Positions 44,953-57,860 are shown, numbered from the stretch's first letter. The stretch: DNA of 64,000 nt from Agriotes lineatus (GCA_940337035.1 OW679197.1:36958466-37022465), one strand, 5' to 3'. The notes: a model not told the origin generated them from the sequence alone. Program-made: numbers and translations.

Positions 44953-46145
44953 TATATTAATTTTGACTATTTTCTTTCAAAAATATTCACTAATGAAATA
45001 TTTATATTTTGAAAATTTTATTGATGACAATCAAGTATTAGTGAATAATTGCACATATACAAATAACGTGCCAAGTAAATTTAAAAATTGATATTTTTTT
45101 GAATTCTTAACATGGAAAACCAATAACAAAGGGAATGTAGAAGAAATTTTCCGGTCCCGCGTATTTATGATGTACCTAGGATATAACTATTCGCTCAAAC
45201 TGTGTACTTCCACGTAATTTTTAAAATTTGGTGTGAGCAAATCGTTTTGTGTATAATAGCTTTACAATATTATTATTATTATTAAATTGATGAATTATCA
45301 AATATACTGTGCGGATTTATTGTCCAAATTTTACCTGAGAGTTCCACAGCGGATGACCCGAATCAATGACCTTTTAGCTGAATCTATTAATTCTATTCAC
45401 GTAAATTTCAATTTGTGTAATACTTCAAATAGCAGATTCATAAAACAATGAATCAATGCAAACGCTAGAAATTGATATAACCTAATTGTTTAGTTACACT
45501 AAATATATATCTGCATAATGTTCAAGAGGGAAAAGGCAAATCTGCGAAATGCTACACTCATATGAATTAAATTACAGATTATGAAATGGATAAGCTCACA
45601 ATTCTGTATACTTTAATCTATCCGAAGAGGGGTATTCTCAATTGTAAGCTATTATTCCGTTAGAAATGTACTTAGTGGAAGTTTCCAGGTTTTATTTCGA
45701 ATTTTTACATAAAATAAGATAAAAAATCACTTGTATCTGGAACACCATAGAACAGTTTCTAATTTATGAAATCAACTACGTTTATACTTAAATTTCAAAC
45801 TTCCAATTTGATTTTTATGTGACTTCTAGTTGCATTCATAACTTAGGAAATATTCCACAGCCATACTGGAAGAAAATAATTTTATCTACGACAGTGTGTA
45901 AAATTGCATTTTAGTTGGCAGTTTTAAGTTTGTAAAACGACTGTTTAATAACAGATTTTCATTAGTTTACGTCGTCAATAGTAACGTATTTAAAAGATTT
46001 CATTAGACACGTTGTGAGTAGCAACGTGTTCTAAAATTTTTAAAACACCCAAAATTACGACCGGTTGCTGGTAATCCTAATTTACATTTAATTTTTTTTT
46101 TCATATTTACCGTGTTTTCTAGATTCTATCTTAGATAAAATATTG
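44953..46145. other. AT-rich DNA, no gene
   Basis: No coding frame or repeat end recognised. Confidence 0.4.
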
Positions 46146-46264
46146 TACGATACACATGCGTAAAGCATCTTTAGTCACTCGCGGGGCTTAAAACGCTCGC
46201 TCACTCGCGTTTTAACTCTACCCCACTCGTGCCTAAAGAGTAGCTTTACGCACTTGTATCGTAA
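46146..46264. repeat. 119-bp imperfect hairpin
   Basis: Arms read TACGATACACATGCGTAAAG and, reversed, TACGATACAAGTGCGTAAAG, continuing inward with CTCG-rich pairing. It resembles a small MITE. Confidence 0.7.
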
Positions 46265-47930
46265 ATTACTATTTGATCATACTGTAGTTTTAAATGTTGT
46301 AAAACTAACATTGTTGGTATATTTACACAGCTCTATTTCTAACATAAAATTTGAATAAATTGCGTGAAGAGTACTAGCTTTCAATACTGTACACAAGCAT
46401 ACGTAACTCAACTGTCATGTGTAATATAGGACTTGCGAAAACGAATAACGGGAGCCACAATTCGCAAAGAATTTTAATTATGTTAGAATGCGAAAATCTG
46501 AGCGTATATGCCCATACGCTCGAGGTATAATACACACTTTTAGTTGTGTGTTTAGGCGATTACAAATAATTTTCAATTCGATACAGTATTCCCTAGCATA
46601 GTATTAGGTGTTACCAAAACGTAGTGAAAATTGTCTTCAGGTAGTTCATTGCAGCCAAAAACCGTGGGTATTGTTGCCGCTCTAATGTATAATTAAAGAA
46701 TTTAGCTAATCACTAAAGCTCAAAGTGAACACATCATTGTGGCGACAGATGTCAGGAGTTCTCTCTACTATTCGCCAGAAATTCGACAGCGGAAACCGTA
46801 GGTAAACACTCTTACAATATAATAGCAGTTACACCAATGATATTTTACAGATTCTGAGTATACGACCTGAACACGCGGCGGTAACACGAAGAAGGTACCT
46901 GGGGGAAGCAGCATAGTCAGCGTCCCTGAAGAAGCTACGCAGGGTTTCGATTATGGGGTTCCTGGTCAGAAGCCGTCCAGGTAAATCTGCAGTCGGGTGG
47001 TGCAGGCTTTCCTCCAATCTGTTGTCTATTGGATTCGCACTAAGAAAAATACACGTGGATCAGATTTCGGAGGCAGTTAAAATAATAGAAAGGCACACAA
47101 CTGCCTACAAGTTGATTCCCCAGGTGTCCACGAGTTGACATCAAATTCCAGGAGGAGAGATGTTAAGATCGATATACCAAGACGCCTGAAATCACACAAA
47201 ATCGAGGACGAAGTCCAGAAGCGAACGACAAAAGCCTACCGGAGTTCAAAGGTGGCCAGAATAGGGTAACTGCACAGAAATAAAGTGGTTATTTCAGCAA
47301 TTCTTCACACGATTCCTTAAAGCTGTGTGACAATTTTTGAAATAATCTAGGAATTATTTTATCTACATCTAGTGAAAAAAGCCAGAAAGCTTCACAGCAC
47401 GAAAAGACAATCCCACACCATCAGCGCCACAAACTGGCCGCCGGTAATTATACTGACAATTTATTTTTCAAAATTACTTAGAATCTCTTAGAGCTTCAAG
47501 GATTTTCCAAAATCCATACAGAAAATTGAAATTTTAGCTAGCCAACCAAACATACAATAACGGATTGCTAAAAACTCAAGACAATTCTTCGACAACTTAA
47601 TTTTTAATTAATGCAAAAATAGCAGGTAACAATCTTTGATGCACACCTGTTATCTATTCAAAAATAGAATACATAAATAATTAACTAAATTGTAAACTGA
47701 AGTCTTTTTCTAAGAAAACAGTTATAATACAGGTGTTTATCATTGGTGCTCCACATGGGAGCATAATTAGGCTCCTACTATTTATTATGTTTATTTATGA
47801 TATAGTAAAGTTAGTGATGCCACCGAAACAAAACAGTTCTCGAAGATCTAGGTCGAGATTGACATTTTTCGATCACAACACGTTTTCAATAGCATTTTTA
47901 AAAAACCGGCATAAAAATTAGGCATAATCG
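46265..47930. other. AT-rich DNA, no gene
   Basis: No coding frame. Mixed composition near 46730-47280 may be old repeat DNA without visible ends. Confidence 0.35.
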
Positions 47931-47935
47931 GCCTC

Positions 47936-48050
47936 CCTTAGAAGAGGTTGTTAGGCATTAAGAGCTCTGTGGAAATAGAACCCACATATTATGGTCTAGG
48001 ACCTACGGCTTTATCTCTGAGCCAGCTTCACTGCTTTTCCCGTTAAAGTA
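47936..48050 (-). mobile_element. tRNA-related SINE fragment
   Basis: Minus strand: A box-like TGGCTCAGAGATAAAGC and B box-like GGGTTCTATTTCC about 35 bases apart. The body is not defined. Confidence 0.4.
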
Positions 48051-48950
48051 TAGTGCTATAAATATGACCAAAGCAAAGCGTTAGTACATGGGGTAAGCAT
48101 TATTTTATTTTTTATTCTCGCAAATGACTGAATTCGGTACGCTCATACATAATATTCTAGAATTGAGATTGTCGAGGTTCGAGATTGAGTATCCACGTTC
48201 GAGAATTTTTCAGTTCGAAATCGGGATTTAACTTTATAGATTTTTCGAGAACGAATCGGGATGGGTAAGATCTAGTCTCGTATCGTCTCGTGGTAACAAT
48301 AATTAAAGGACGTCGCGACTCCAAAGATGCGAATTTGCTAATGATCTTAACATTTTCCATGAAATAATACACGTAAGTACCGCCTATTAATACTATTGTT
48401 GAAGAAAAGTTTTAAAATGGGTTATGAACGGTCTGCTTCGAATATCTTAGACTTTAAACTTAAAAATATACGTATCTGCTACGTATACATGGTTGTCCAT
48501 CACTTAGAATTGTTATGTTGGTCTTCTATTTATGCTAAATTCGTTAACCTATTTTGCTGTAAAATATAGATTACTAAATTAAGTGTTCTCTGTTGCCCAA
48601 TATGGTTTTGATGGTGTCATTATTTAATTTTAATAAGTATCATAAATCCAAATTTACGAAATATTTTAAATAACACAGTTAACGTACTGTACTCGTAATT
48701 CAGTTATGCGCCAAACTGTCAAAAATAATATCAGCAAAAACCTAGGCTTTTTTAATATTTCTAAGACGATATTTCTATTACAGTTTATACTCAATTAATT
48801 GTATATTCCACATTTCCTGTATTTGAGGTTTATCGTGTTGGAAGTAAATCCATATTAATTGCATATTATGCGTCCTATACTTTTGAACATTAAACAGACG
48901 CCCTCAGGAACACTATGCAATTCTACTTGTACCTAAGCAATGTTTGCACT
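48051..48950. other. AT-rich DNA, no gene
   Basis: 48150-48250 has repeated TCGAGA/TTCGAGA patches; otherwise nothing. Confidence 0.35.
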
Positions 48951-49440
48951 AACTTCGAAGCATTATGAGTTTGCTCTAGAGCTTCATTGAGACCGTAGCG
49001 CATGATTAATTTTTAATAAAGCTGCGCCGTTTCACTCTAAGAATTTAGTAATTTAATTGCGTGCCGAATACTGCTTGCTTTGGTTGCACTTGCAAAGTTC
49101 ATCAGCTACGAGTCGGGCATTAGAAAGACAACAGAATCATGCATTTTAATTAGAGCGCACTGCAAGTGACTGGAAAAGTAGGTCGAAAGCGGCTTTCTCA
49201 TTATTAATAACAGAAGTAGCGCATTTGACGAGTGCAGCACCATCGCCGGCGGCGACCAGGAATCGCGATTCGCAAGATAGCATTCAAGACGGGCGCTCGC
49301 CCCGTCACATAATGCACCAAAGGAATTACCATATACAAACTTTGCTCAGCCAAGATTTTGTAATATTCATAATAGTTTCTCGTTTCCCTGAGCACCCATT
49401 CAATCTTATGCTGGCGTAGATACAATGCACCCCTGGATTT
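48951..49440. other. possible conserved non-coding island
   Basis: Contrasts with its flanks: CG dinucleotides (ATCGCCGGCGGCGACC near 49240) and homeodomain-type motifs such as TTTTAATTAGAG near 49145. It lacks repeat signatures and a long ORF. Regulatory function is inference. Confidence 0.25.
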
Positions 49441-49760
49441 ATAAGCCTTGTTCTTATATGTATTCTACAGGACCAGACCAAAACCTTGAGGTAACGCGTA
49501 GGCGACGCTAGATGAAAACTAAAAAATGAAATATTTAGTCGTTAGTTAAATATTAAAAGGCTTGTCGTTAATAGAAGCTTTTGTTGGAGGAAGGCAGGGC
49601 CGTTTAGGCTTACTTTAAAATTTTAATATATTTCTGAAATTTTGCCAATTCTCTAATTTCCGTGTTAAAAAGTATACTGCCAGTTAAAATATTGCTATCA
49701 TTTCGTACCTCAAGACTAATAATTAATTTTATTAAAAAATATACCACGCGATTAGAAGAA

Positions 49761-50106
49761 GCCGTGTGGTGCAGTTGGCTAAGCGCCAGGCTTGCATTAA
49801 GCAAGTCCTCGGTTCGAATCCCGCGTGGGTTGGAATTGTCCCGTAGCCTTGGCGATTAGAATCGGGCTCGGTGAGACCATTCACAGTTGGGCACCAAATT
49901 AAATGTGCTCTACTCAGAACCACAGACCTAAGAGATAGAGTAACAAGGTCAACACATCACCAAGACACACACCTCACACAATGGTTGCTGCGCAAGCACA
50001 AAGGACGCGCTCCAACTCTATATCCCGAATCCGGGACAAGTTGAGCATTGTACCGCCAGATGCCAACGCATAAAGCACCAGCCTCTACACCGCAAGGTAA
50101 ATGAGG
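49761..50106 (+). mobile_element. tRNA-headed SINE
   Basis: Head GCCGTGTGGTGCAGTTGGCT with A box GTGCAGTTGGCTAAGC and an exact B box GGTTCGAATCC (49811-49821). The body runs to about 50106. Tail and target duplication are unclear. A functional tRNA is not indicated because the acceptor arms do not close. Confidence 0.6.
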
Positions 50107-51156
50107 TTAAAGATAATACAAACATACCTCACGATTAATTATGTAGTGATAAAGAACCTAAGTATTAAAATATTATATTTTATAAAGGGTTTATTTAATA
50201 TAAAAAGGTTGGAATACAACTCACTATTTGATATTTGGAGTAATAAAGCTGTTATTTGGTACTATCAGAGTAGAAGTCATAATTGATATTAAATAACAAT
50301 TAGAACAAACTATAATATAGTTTGAGTAAATGTGAAAGGCTTAAGCTAAATAAATATTTAAAAAGTCACTGGTTATATCAATATAGTAATGTAAATAATA
50401 CAGGAGTGTTCGTATTAAAAAATGTATGAATAGCGAGCACCATGGTGAAATTTAATTATGAAAAAAACAACTAATTTTTATTGAGAAAAATGTACATGTA
50501 AAATCTTGTAATAAACAAAAATTTAAAATAAAACCCTATTAAAACGAATTTTCAAATTTAAAATATTATAAAAGGGTATGCGTGATTGATATGGATAAAA
50601 ATGCATTCAAAATAATAAATTTAAATAAAATATAATATTGGAAATTTGGAAAGTGACTACAGGAGGAAGAATAAAATGTAATAGTCTTGAAGGAAGAAGA
50701 TGAACAGATACGAGCAACAGACTAATCTTTGAGCCGTAAACAGCTAAATGTGTTTGGAGCTGGACTGCGGTGGAGCCTTAATCGACGTCAGAGGTTGGTG
50801 TTGAGGAATCTGGAGCGTGATTTGGATGTTGATTGCGGTGGAGTTATTGTTTGATGTCAAGGAGGAAAACGTCCTTATGTGGAAGACGTATCAGGTATAT
50901 ATGAATAAACTTTAAATGTTACAAAAGTGAGTGTTTAACATATTGACAAGTACTAATCATTTATTATTATTTGAAAGCTATATCAAATGTAAAAATATTA
51001 ATTTTTGCTTACCATTCAAGTATATGATTTTACATTGACAGTTGACAAAAGTGTCATTTGATATAATTCACATATTACCAAATAACCATGAAGTATAATA
51101 TTTATTTAAGTAATCAATAACAATCACGACCATAATAAAGACTAATAAATGCAAAT
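50107..51156. other. AT-rich DNA, no gene
   Basis: 50690-50900 has short related GGAGTTATTG/GGAGCCTTAA phrases, perhaps an old duplication. Otherwise nothing. Confidence 0.35.
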
Positions 51157-51167
51157 AACTAATTATA
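51157..51167. repeat. 11-bp target-site duplication, left
   Basis: AACTAATTATA, identical to 56765-56775 after the LINE tail. Confidence 0.9.
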
Positions 51168-51380
51168 CCCCCCAGGGGGCCCTTCCTTTGAAGGGTACGG
51201 GTGTGGCAACCCCGGGTGCCCCAGCCCCATCCTTGGATTAGGTGTCCAACGATGGTTTTAGTTCTCCCATCACAGTGCGGTCATGAATTTAGTAGTGACC
51301 CGGCGGGGCTCCACTGATGATGGTATTATAGTTTTCTCTCCCCGTAGGCTGGCGGATAGCCTTAAAACGCAACCCATGGA

Positions 51381-52823
51381 ATGTCGAGTGAAGATATTTC
51401 TCAGGGCGGTGTGGGGTCTAGGCCGAACCCCATTCGGAGCCGTCCTGATGATCGGCCTGAGGATGATGTGGATGGTGACGCCCATCGTTCTATTGATGTC
51501 ACCCAACATTGCGAGGACACGGCAAATACCAGAGAGATGGTGGAGAACATACCTCAGCCACTCTCTACACAATGTAATACCCCGTTGGGTATTAATAATA
51601 GTCGAAACATTGGGCCCGTCGGTCCAAACTCCGATATTTCAAAGTTATCAGCTCCTAAATTTATTTTAATTAAACGTATAGAAGGTGATTTTTCAAAAGT
51701 AAATCCATTTATAATTGCTAGAGGTATTCAAGAAGTTGTTGGTAAAGTTCGATCTACAAGTAAAACAAAGGAAGGTTTATTAATTGAAACGTTCACGGAT
51801 CGTCAAACAAATAAGCTTTTAAATCTAAAGCACTTCATCAGCTTTAATGTTGAAGCTTACCCCCATGGAAAATTAAATTACTCGAAAGGTGTCATTACAT
51901 GTTCGGATCTTCTAAATTGTGAAATAGATGAAATTAAAGAGGAACTATCTCCATTTGGAGTAGTAGATGTGAAGCAACTGACTACAAGAAAAGACGGAAA
52001 TATAGTTGGAACATCATCATTTCTTCTAACGTTTGCTATGACATATCTGCCTCAAAAAGTAAAGGTTGCATTCTATAGTCTCCCTGTACGTCTATACGTT
52101 CCTCAGCCACTTAGGTGCTTCAGATGTCAAAGGTTTGGACACTCATCGATTAACTGTAGACAAGCGCAAATCTGTATATGTGGTAAAGCTATCCACGAAG
52201 GCCGATCATGCGAACTTCCATTGACATGCGTCAATTGTCAAGGAGGGCACTCGGCACGCTCAACCAACTGTCCCGTGTATAAAAGAGAAGGTGAAATACA
52301 GCGAATAAGAACAGAGAAGAGAATTAGTTATGTTGAGGCAAAGTCTGAGTTGTTGAGAAATAGACCCCAGCTGTTTTCTGAGTCATATGCTTCAGTAGCA
52401 ATTCAGAAATCAACCAATATTAATAATGTTGAAGCAATTGTTCAAGCAATGCTGTCTGAGTTAAGAAAATTTATAAAAGAAGAAGTGAGTGATTTAAAGC
52501 AAACTTTACATCAAATAGAACCTAAAATGACAGAAATGCCCAAGAATATGTCAACTACTTCTGTACAGAATTTGAACAATGACCCTTTAGGTGCGGTATT
52601 AAGTTCTTCTCAACCAATATTACCCCCTAACATTAATCCTGAGCAAGCAAATATAATGGATGTTGAAACAACACATGAAAAGCGGAAACGAATTGAACTT
52701 CTTGGATCTGCTACTACTTCCCCTCCACAACAGGGGGTGCTTACCAGTCTAGAGTCAATTGATGAAGCAATCTTAAAAGAAGTGGCCGCAAAAAAAAAAA
52801 AGGGTGGCCTAAAGGTAAATTGA
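51381..52823 (+). CDS. I-like LINE ORF1, zinc-knuckle gag-like protein, 480 aa
   Basis: Nucleic-acid chaperone of the LINE, probably forming particles with its RNA. Open throughout. Residues 1-90 are polar and low in structure; 91-220 contain KFILIKRIEGDFSKVNPF and a conserved region preceding the knuckles (SFLLTFAMTYLPQKVKVAF). Knuckles: CFRCQRFGHSSINC (about 248-261), CICGKAIHEGRSC (about 265-277) and CVNCQGGHSARSTNC (about 284-298). The C-terminal part is polar with a run of lysines. The start at 51381 is the first ATG of the frame, but an overlapping frame begins upstream, so the start is not certain. The stop at 52823 lies 147 bp before ORF2. Confidence 0.8.
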   Translation: MSSEDISQGGVGSRPNPIRSRPDDRPEDDVDGDAHRSIDVTQHCEDTANTREMVENIPQPLSTQCNTPLGINNSRNIGPVGPNSDISKLSAPKFILIKRIEGDFSKVNPFIIARGIQEVVGKVRSTSKTKEGLLIETFTDRQTNKLLNLKHFISFNVEAYPHGKLNYSKGVITCSDLLNCEIDEIKEELSPFGVVDVKQLTTRKDGNIVGTSSFLLTFAMTYLPQKVKVAFYSLPVRLYVPQPLRCFRCQRFGHSSINCRQAQICICGKAIHEGRSCELPLTCVNCQGGHSARSTNCPVYKREGEIQRIRTEKRISYVEAKSELLRNRPQLFSESYASVAIQKSTNINNVEAIVQAMLSELRKFIKEEVSDLKQTLHQIEPKMTEMPKNMSTTSVQNLNNDPLGAVLSSSQPILPPNINPEQANIMDVETTHEKRKRIELLGSATTSPPQQGVLTSLESIDEAILKEVAAKKKKGGLKVN

Positions 52824-52970
52824 GAGGCCCTCGAAAGGACAAAAAGTGACACTTTTTTACCTTTTCCTATCTGTGATATTTTTTACACTTTATATTCTTT
52901 GATATTGTGATGTTTTTAACTAGTCAAATAGTCTAATATTTTAAAATAACTTAATCAATATTATATTTTT

Positions 52971-55900
52971 ATGGATCATTTTGCAACAATAAATACAAAC
53001 GACCAGCTTACTCCAGATCGTATTTCGAGGAATGGAGATATGACTAGCAGTGAGACACAACCGCATACCATAGTACAATGGAACTGCAACGGATTTTTCA
53101 GAAAGCTACCGGAAATCGAGCTTTTAATAAATAAATATATGCCCTTTTGTTTCTGCCTCCAAGAGACAAAGTTTCCAGTCTCAAAAAATATAATTTATAG
53201 GAATTATCACATCTTTCGAAAAGATGCACCTGATGGAGTTAGAACCCACGGAGGAGTAGCAGTACTTATAAGACAAGATCGTTCGGCCTCGGTACTACAA
53301 CTTACTACTAACTTACAGGCTGTAGCAGTGAGAGTAGAGTTCCCTCTTAAAATGACCATTTGTTCCATTTATCTACCCTACCCGAACTGGAACAGTCGAG
53401 ATCTGCTTCATTTGATCGCTCAGTTGCCACGTCCATTTCTCCTATTGGGCGACTTTAACGCCAGTAATCAATTATGGGGTTCTACGGAAACAAATCCGAC
53501 AGGACGAGAAGTAGAGGAACTCTTAGATAATGATGAAATCTGCATACTTAATACTGGTGTTCCCACTCATTTTTCGGTAGGTTATGGCACTTATTCTGCT
53601 ATAGATTTATCTCTTTGTTCGTCATCTCTTTTACCCGAAATCAAGTGGTCTGTCGATCCCGACCTTCATAATAGTGACCATTTTCCAATAGCCATACAAT
53701 TCCGACATTGTCAGAACAAGTATCCATATTTGACAGAGAAATGGTTTTTACAAAAGGCTAACTGGTTACTTTTCCAAGAACTGGTAGCAATATCTAGCGC
53801 CAGTGTAACTAATAATCATATTGATACTGTTACCAGCTTGATTCACCAAGCGGCAAGTCAAAGTATACCTAGAAGAACGGCAGGATTTCTGCAAAAACGA
53901 CCGGTCCCATGGTGGTGTGAGGAAGTTAAGAATGCTATAAGAGAAAAGAAGAAAGCCCTCCAAATATTCAAACGACACCCCACTCAAGAAAATCTCATTA
54001 ACTTTAAGAGGAAAAGAGCTATCAGTCGAAGAACTATAGTAAATGCAAAGGAAAAATCATGGCGTAATTATACATCTACCATAAACAAAGACACCCCAAT
54101 AAAAGAAGTCTGGCATAAAGTAAGATCCATTAGTGGTATTTATACTACCAAATGTCCATCAGCGTTAACTGTCAACGGTGGTTTGTTAACGGATTCTCGA
54201 GATATTGCTAATTTTATGGCTCAGTATTTCGCGCAATCCTGTAATGAGGACATCGCAGAAACAGGAACTGAGAATGATGTAATCTTCCAAACATCAGAGA
54301 ACTTACCATATAATGCAAGTTTCACTATGGACGAGCTAGAGCACGCTATCAAGAATAGCAAGAGTACTTCTCCTGGTCATGATGGAATTCATATCGACTT
54401 TATAAAGAATTTACCACAGGAAGCCAAAAATATACTCTTAAATGCATTAAATAGAATTTGGCAAGGGAGTACATTTCCAGATTCCTGGAAATATGCAACT
54501 GTTATTCCTCTTCCTAAGATCAGCAATCCCACCGACCCATCTCATTTTAGACCAGTGTCCCTCACTAGTTGCGTAAGCAAATTGCTTGAACGAATGGTTA
54601 ATGTTCGGCTCATGTGGACTATGGAGCAGAAGCAGATGTTGGTACCCTATCAGTTTGGTTTTAGAAAAAATCATTCTACCACTGATGCTATTGTTTATAT
54701 TGAAAATGCAATCAATAACTGTTTTTTACATACAATGCATGCCTCTGCAATCTTCGTTGATATCAAAAACGCATTTAATACAGTAAGACACACAGATATT
54801 CTTCACCAGCTACACGATTGGGGTTTGAAAGGAAATTTGCCAAACTACTTAAACCAATTTCTGTCTAATCGAACGATGGCGGTTAGAATAGGTGGTACTC
54901 TATCGAATAGTTATACTCTTAGAAATGGTACACCACAGGGTTCACCACTTAGCGCTACTTTGTTCTTAATAGCGATTAATTCAGTCTTGGCGGCAATCGA
55001 TCCATCTATATGTTACTGTGCATATGCCGATGATATTATTCTATTTAAGACTAGTACTTCGGCAAATGTCATTCGAGAGTCTCTTCAACTTAGTTTCGAA
55101 AAATTAGCTTTCGATTTGAAGGAAAAAAACTTTTCGGTGTCACTCTCCAAGACCAAATCTGTCCACTTTTGCAGAAAGAGGTCAACATGTACAAACCCAC
55201 CTTTGTTTGAAATAGAAGGGCACGCCATAGAAAATGTTGAGACTTTCAAATATCTAGGAATTATTCTTGACAACAAACTTACCTGGAAACCTCACATCGG
55301 GTATCTTGTAGAAATATGCAATAAAACGATTAATATCATTAAAACCCTGTGTCACACCAAGTGGGGTTCCGATAGGGATATTCTGCTGCTTCTACATAGG
55401 AGTTTGGTTCTATCGAGGATTGATTATGGATGTGTGGCATATTCTTCTGCGAAACCGAGTCGCCTAATTCCTTTGGATACGATAAATAAGCGAGGAATAC
55501 GATACGCAGTGGGAGCATTTCCTACATGTCGATCGGAAAGTCTGTATGTTGACTCAGGGCAGGAGCCGTTAGAATTAAGACGAAAACGTATAATTGCTTC
55601 ATATCGAATAAGACTGCATCAAAAACCTGATCATAGGATATTATCTCTATTTAAAAGCAACACCTTCTCCGCTCGGTACGAACAAGAAGTTACTAGACAC
55701 AAATCCTCGGCTTTTAGGTCTACCATTATCATATCTGACCTGAACATATCAGAAAGAATGATAACAATAACTAAAGAAAATTCAATACAGCCATGGTTAG
55801 AAGAAACACCTGAAATTCGATATGATCTATTACAAATGAGTAAAAAAGAAATTAATCCCTCTACCATCAGAAACTTTTACAGACAAGTAATAGAAGAGTA

Positions 55901-56685
55901 TCAGGATTCCCATTTAATATTTACTGACGGTTCTAAATCTGACAGTGGAGCAGGTTATGCAGTGGTATACAAGAATACAATAGCAAAACATTCTCTGCCT
56001 TCGTACGTGAGTATTTTCTCGTGTGAGGCTTATGCAATATATTCAGCACTTGTGCTATGCACGGAAGTGGAACATTCCGCCTTTGTAATATGTACTGATT
56101 CGATGTCTGTGCTACTAGCAATGCAAGATGTCTTTACGAGAGACTCTTTAATCAAGAGGCAAGTACAACGTAGCATTACGCTCACGAAAAAAAATATCCT
56201 TCCTGTGGGTGCCAAGTCACGTGGGTATTGATGGGAACGAAAGAGCAGATGCAGCAGCTAGGGATGCAGCTAATGGAATAAATTGTAATAAAGAAAAATC
56301 ATGCAGCACGAGAGACCTCTTGCTATATGTTAAACACCAAATACACCTGCAATTTCAAACAATGTGGGACAGCTGTAACACTTATATGAAGAACTTCGTA
56401 GATGCTATCGATGGTATTACATATCCAAAGAATATATCAAGAGCAGAGCAAGTAGTATTAACAAGAGTCAGAACAGGACATACATGTTTAACTAATAAAT
56501 ATATTTTGTCAAGGGAAAACCAACCAGTTTGTAATACCTGTCAGGAGCCATTAACAGTAGATCACATTTTGAGACGATGTAGAAGATATAGACCTCTGGT
56601 GGAATCAATTGATGATTTGAAAGGGATTGAGAGTAAGAAGTTGATAAGCTTTCTCCAGCAGGCCGGATTATTTAGTTCTATCTAA
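52971..56685 (+). pseudogene. I-like LINE ORF2 with one frameshift
   Basis: Endonuclease, RT and RNase H in one protein. ATG at 52971. Endonuclease: IVQWNCNGFFRK, LQETKFP (Glu), LLGDFNASNQLWG (about 157-169), NSDHFPIAIQF (about 235). RT: SPGHDGIHIDFIK, HFRPVSLTSCVSKLLER, FVDIKNAFNTVRH, NGTPQGSPLSATLF, YCAYADDIILF (about 681-691). RNase H: IFTDGSKSDSGAG, SCEAYAIYSAL, VICTDSMSVL. The 1086-codon frame ends at 56231 because of a slip in an A8 run (56187-56194); the next frame continues with PSHVGIDGNERADAAAR and a C-terminal CCHC (CNTCQEPLTVDHILRRC) to 56685. Otherwise open, so a recent copy or a sequencing error in the homopolymer. Confidence 0.8.
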
Positions 56686-56764
56686 GCAGTGCGTAAATAC
56701 TACTTACAGAGATGCGGCTAATAATCTTAACAATTGATGCCGCGACTAAAGAAGAAAAAAAAAA

Positions 56765-56775
56765 AACTAATTATA
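56765..56775. repeat. 11-bp target-site duplication, right
   Basis: AACTAATTATA, partner of 51157-51167. Confidence 0.9.
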
Positions 56776-57019
56776 TTTTATAGAGCTTGAACTTAACCTG
56801 ATTTAAGAGTTTAATGTTCTACGGAGCTAGAAAAATAAGTAGACTAAATAAGAAATGATTCAAAACGAGGGTACATCTTTGCATAAATTAATCTTAACAT
56901 AAATCTGAATTAAATCAAATAAAATAGTAGCATAGCACATAATGAAGGGCCATTTCATATTAATGTCGATCCCAACGTGGGGCAAGTAAAAATCAAAAAT
57001 GAAAAGTCACTACAATATA

Positions 57020-57323
57020 GTAAAGTTCGGGCACTTTATTCCATATAGGAACATGGCCTGAGACAAGAGGAGTCAGGGTCGCCGAAATATCTCTTTCCGA
57101 AACCCAGTCACCTGGCATATCTTTAACGGCGTACTGGGTGATGTGGTTAGCATCACGCCTTCGACAACTGCCTTACTTTCCCTTCTTCCACAACTGTGGT
57201 TTCGGTACCCAATTTTTAAAGCGACTGGGTGGGCCGCCCGCCAGTTGTCAGATGTGGGGATTGAACCCCATACCGTAGCACGGCAGTCTAACGCCCTAAC
57301 CGCTCTGCCACGCTGACGACGGC
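57020..57323 (-). mobile_element. tRNA-headed SINE with target duplication
   Basis: The minus strand starts with GCGTGGCAGAGCGGTTAGGG (A box) and GGGGTTCAATCCCC (B box). Flanked by CACTACAATATA at 57008-57019 and 57324-57335. The body is about 220 bp without a clear A tail. Confidence 0.75.
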
Positions 57324-57399
57324 CACTACAATATATTTCTAAAATAGTTTTTGTTTTATTTTACTGGAAAGACTCAGCTTGATTTGATTTTTACCATTT

Positions 57400-57670
57400 T
57401 TACTTCCCTCGTCTGAAATACGAAAGAAGTATTGTAATCAGGAAAAAATCACCTTCCGAAATTTCTTCAGATCTTCACGTTTCAGGTTTTCTCAGTTCCG
57501 CATGTCTGTCTGTCTGTTGGCGGTATAACTCAAAATATATTTGTCGGAGGAAAACGATATTTTGCATACACATTATACCTGGAATGAAACCGGGAAAATG
57601 TCAGACAAAATTTGTACATAGTGCAGGCTTTATTCTTACCAAAAAATGGCAGCCAAAAGATACAGAATAC
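57400..57670 (+). repeat. dispersed repeat, second copy of the 2.6-2.9 kb family
   Basis: Begins TTTTACTTCCCTCGTC, then GAAAGAAGTATTGTAATC, CAGATCTTCACG and TGTCTGTCTGTCTG. See 2600-2925. No coding frame. Confidence 0.55.
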
Positions 57671-57734
57671 ATTTTTTACAATACAAACACGAGGCAAAAA
57701 TTAGCGCATTACTAAATATAACTGCGACGTAGAA

Positions 57735-57860
57735 ATTCTAGAGTTCGGTCCTCCGGGGCGGAGGTGGAAGTTGCCCAGTCACTTACTATATCCCACTAAA
57801 GGTTGGGGCTGCACAGGCGGTCCGCCTGCCGTTCGAATTCCACCACCGGTAACGTCTTAA
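57735..57860 (+). mobile_element. possible tRNA-related SINE fragment
   Basis: B box-like CCGTTCGAATTCC near 57829 after a GGCTGCACAGGCGGTCC stretch. A box is weak and no ends are seen. Confidence 0.3.

Larger units (their letters stand above)
51168..56764 (+). mobile_element. full-length I-like LINE with RNase H
   Basis: 5.6 kb between 11-bp duplications. It has a GC-richer 5' leader beginning CCCCCCAGGGGG, ORF1 with three zinc knuckles, ORF2 with endonuclease, RT and RNase H, and an A-rich tail (56745-56764). The RNase H places it with the I/LOA-type LINEs. Confidence 0.85.

Noticed and set aside
49811..49835. Functional tRNA gene at the GGTTCGAATCC box
   Set aside because: The B box is good, but acceptor and anticodon arms do not pair and a SINE-like body follows.
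57240..57323. Functional minus-strand tRNA
   Set aside because: tRNA-like head belongs to a SINE bounded by a 12-bp target duplication.
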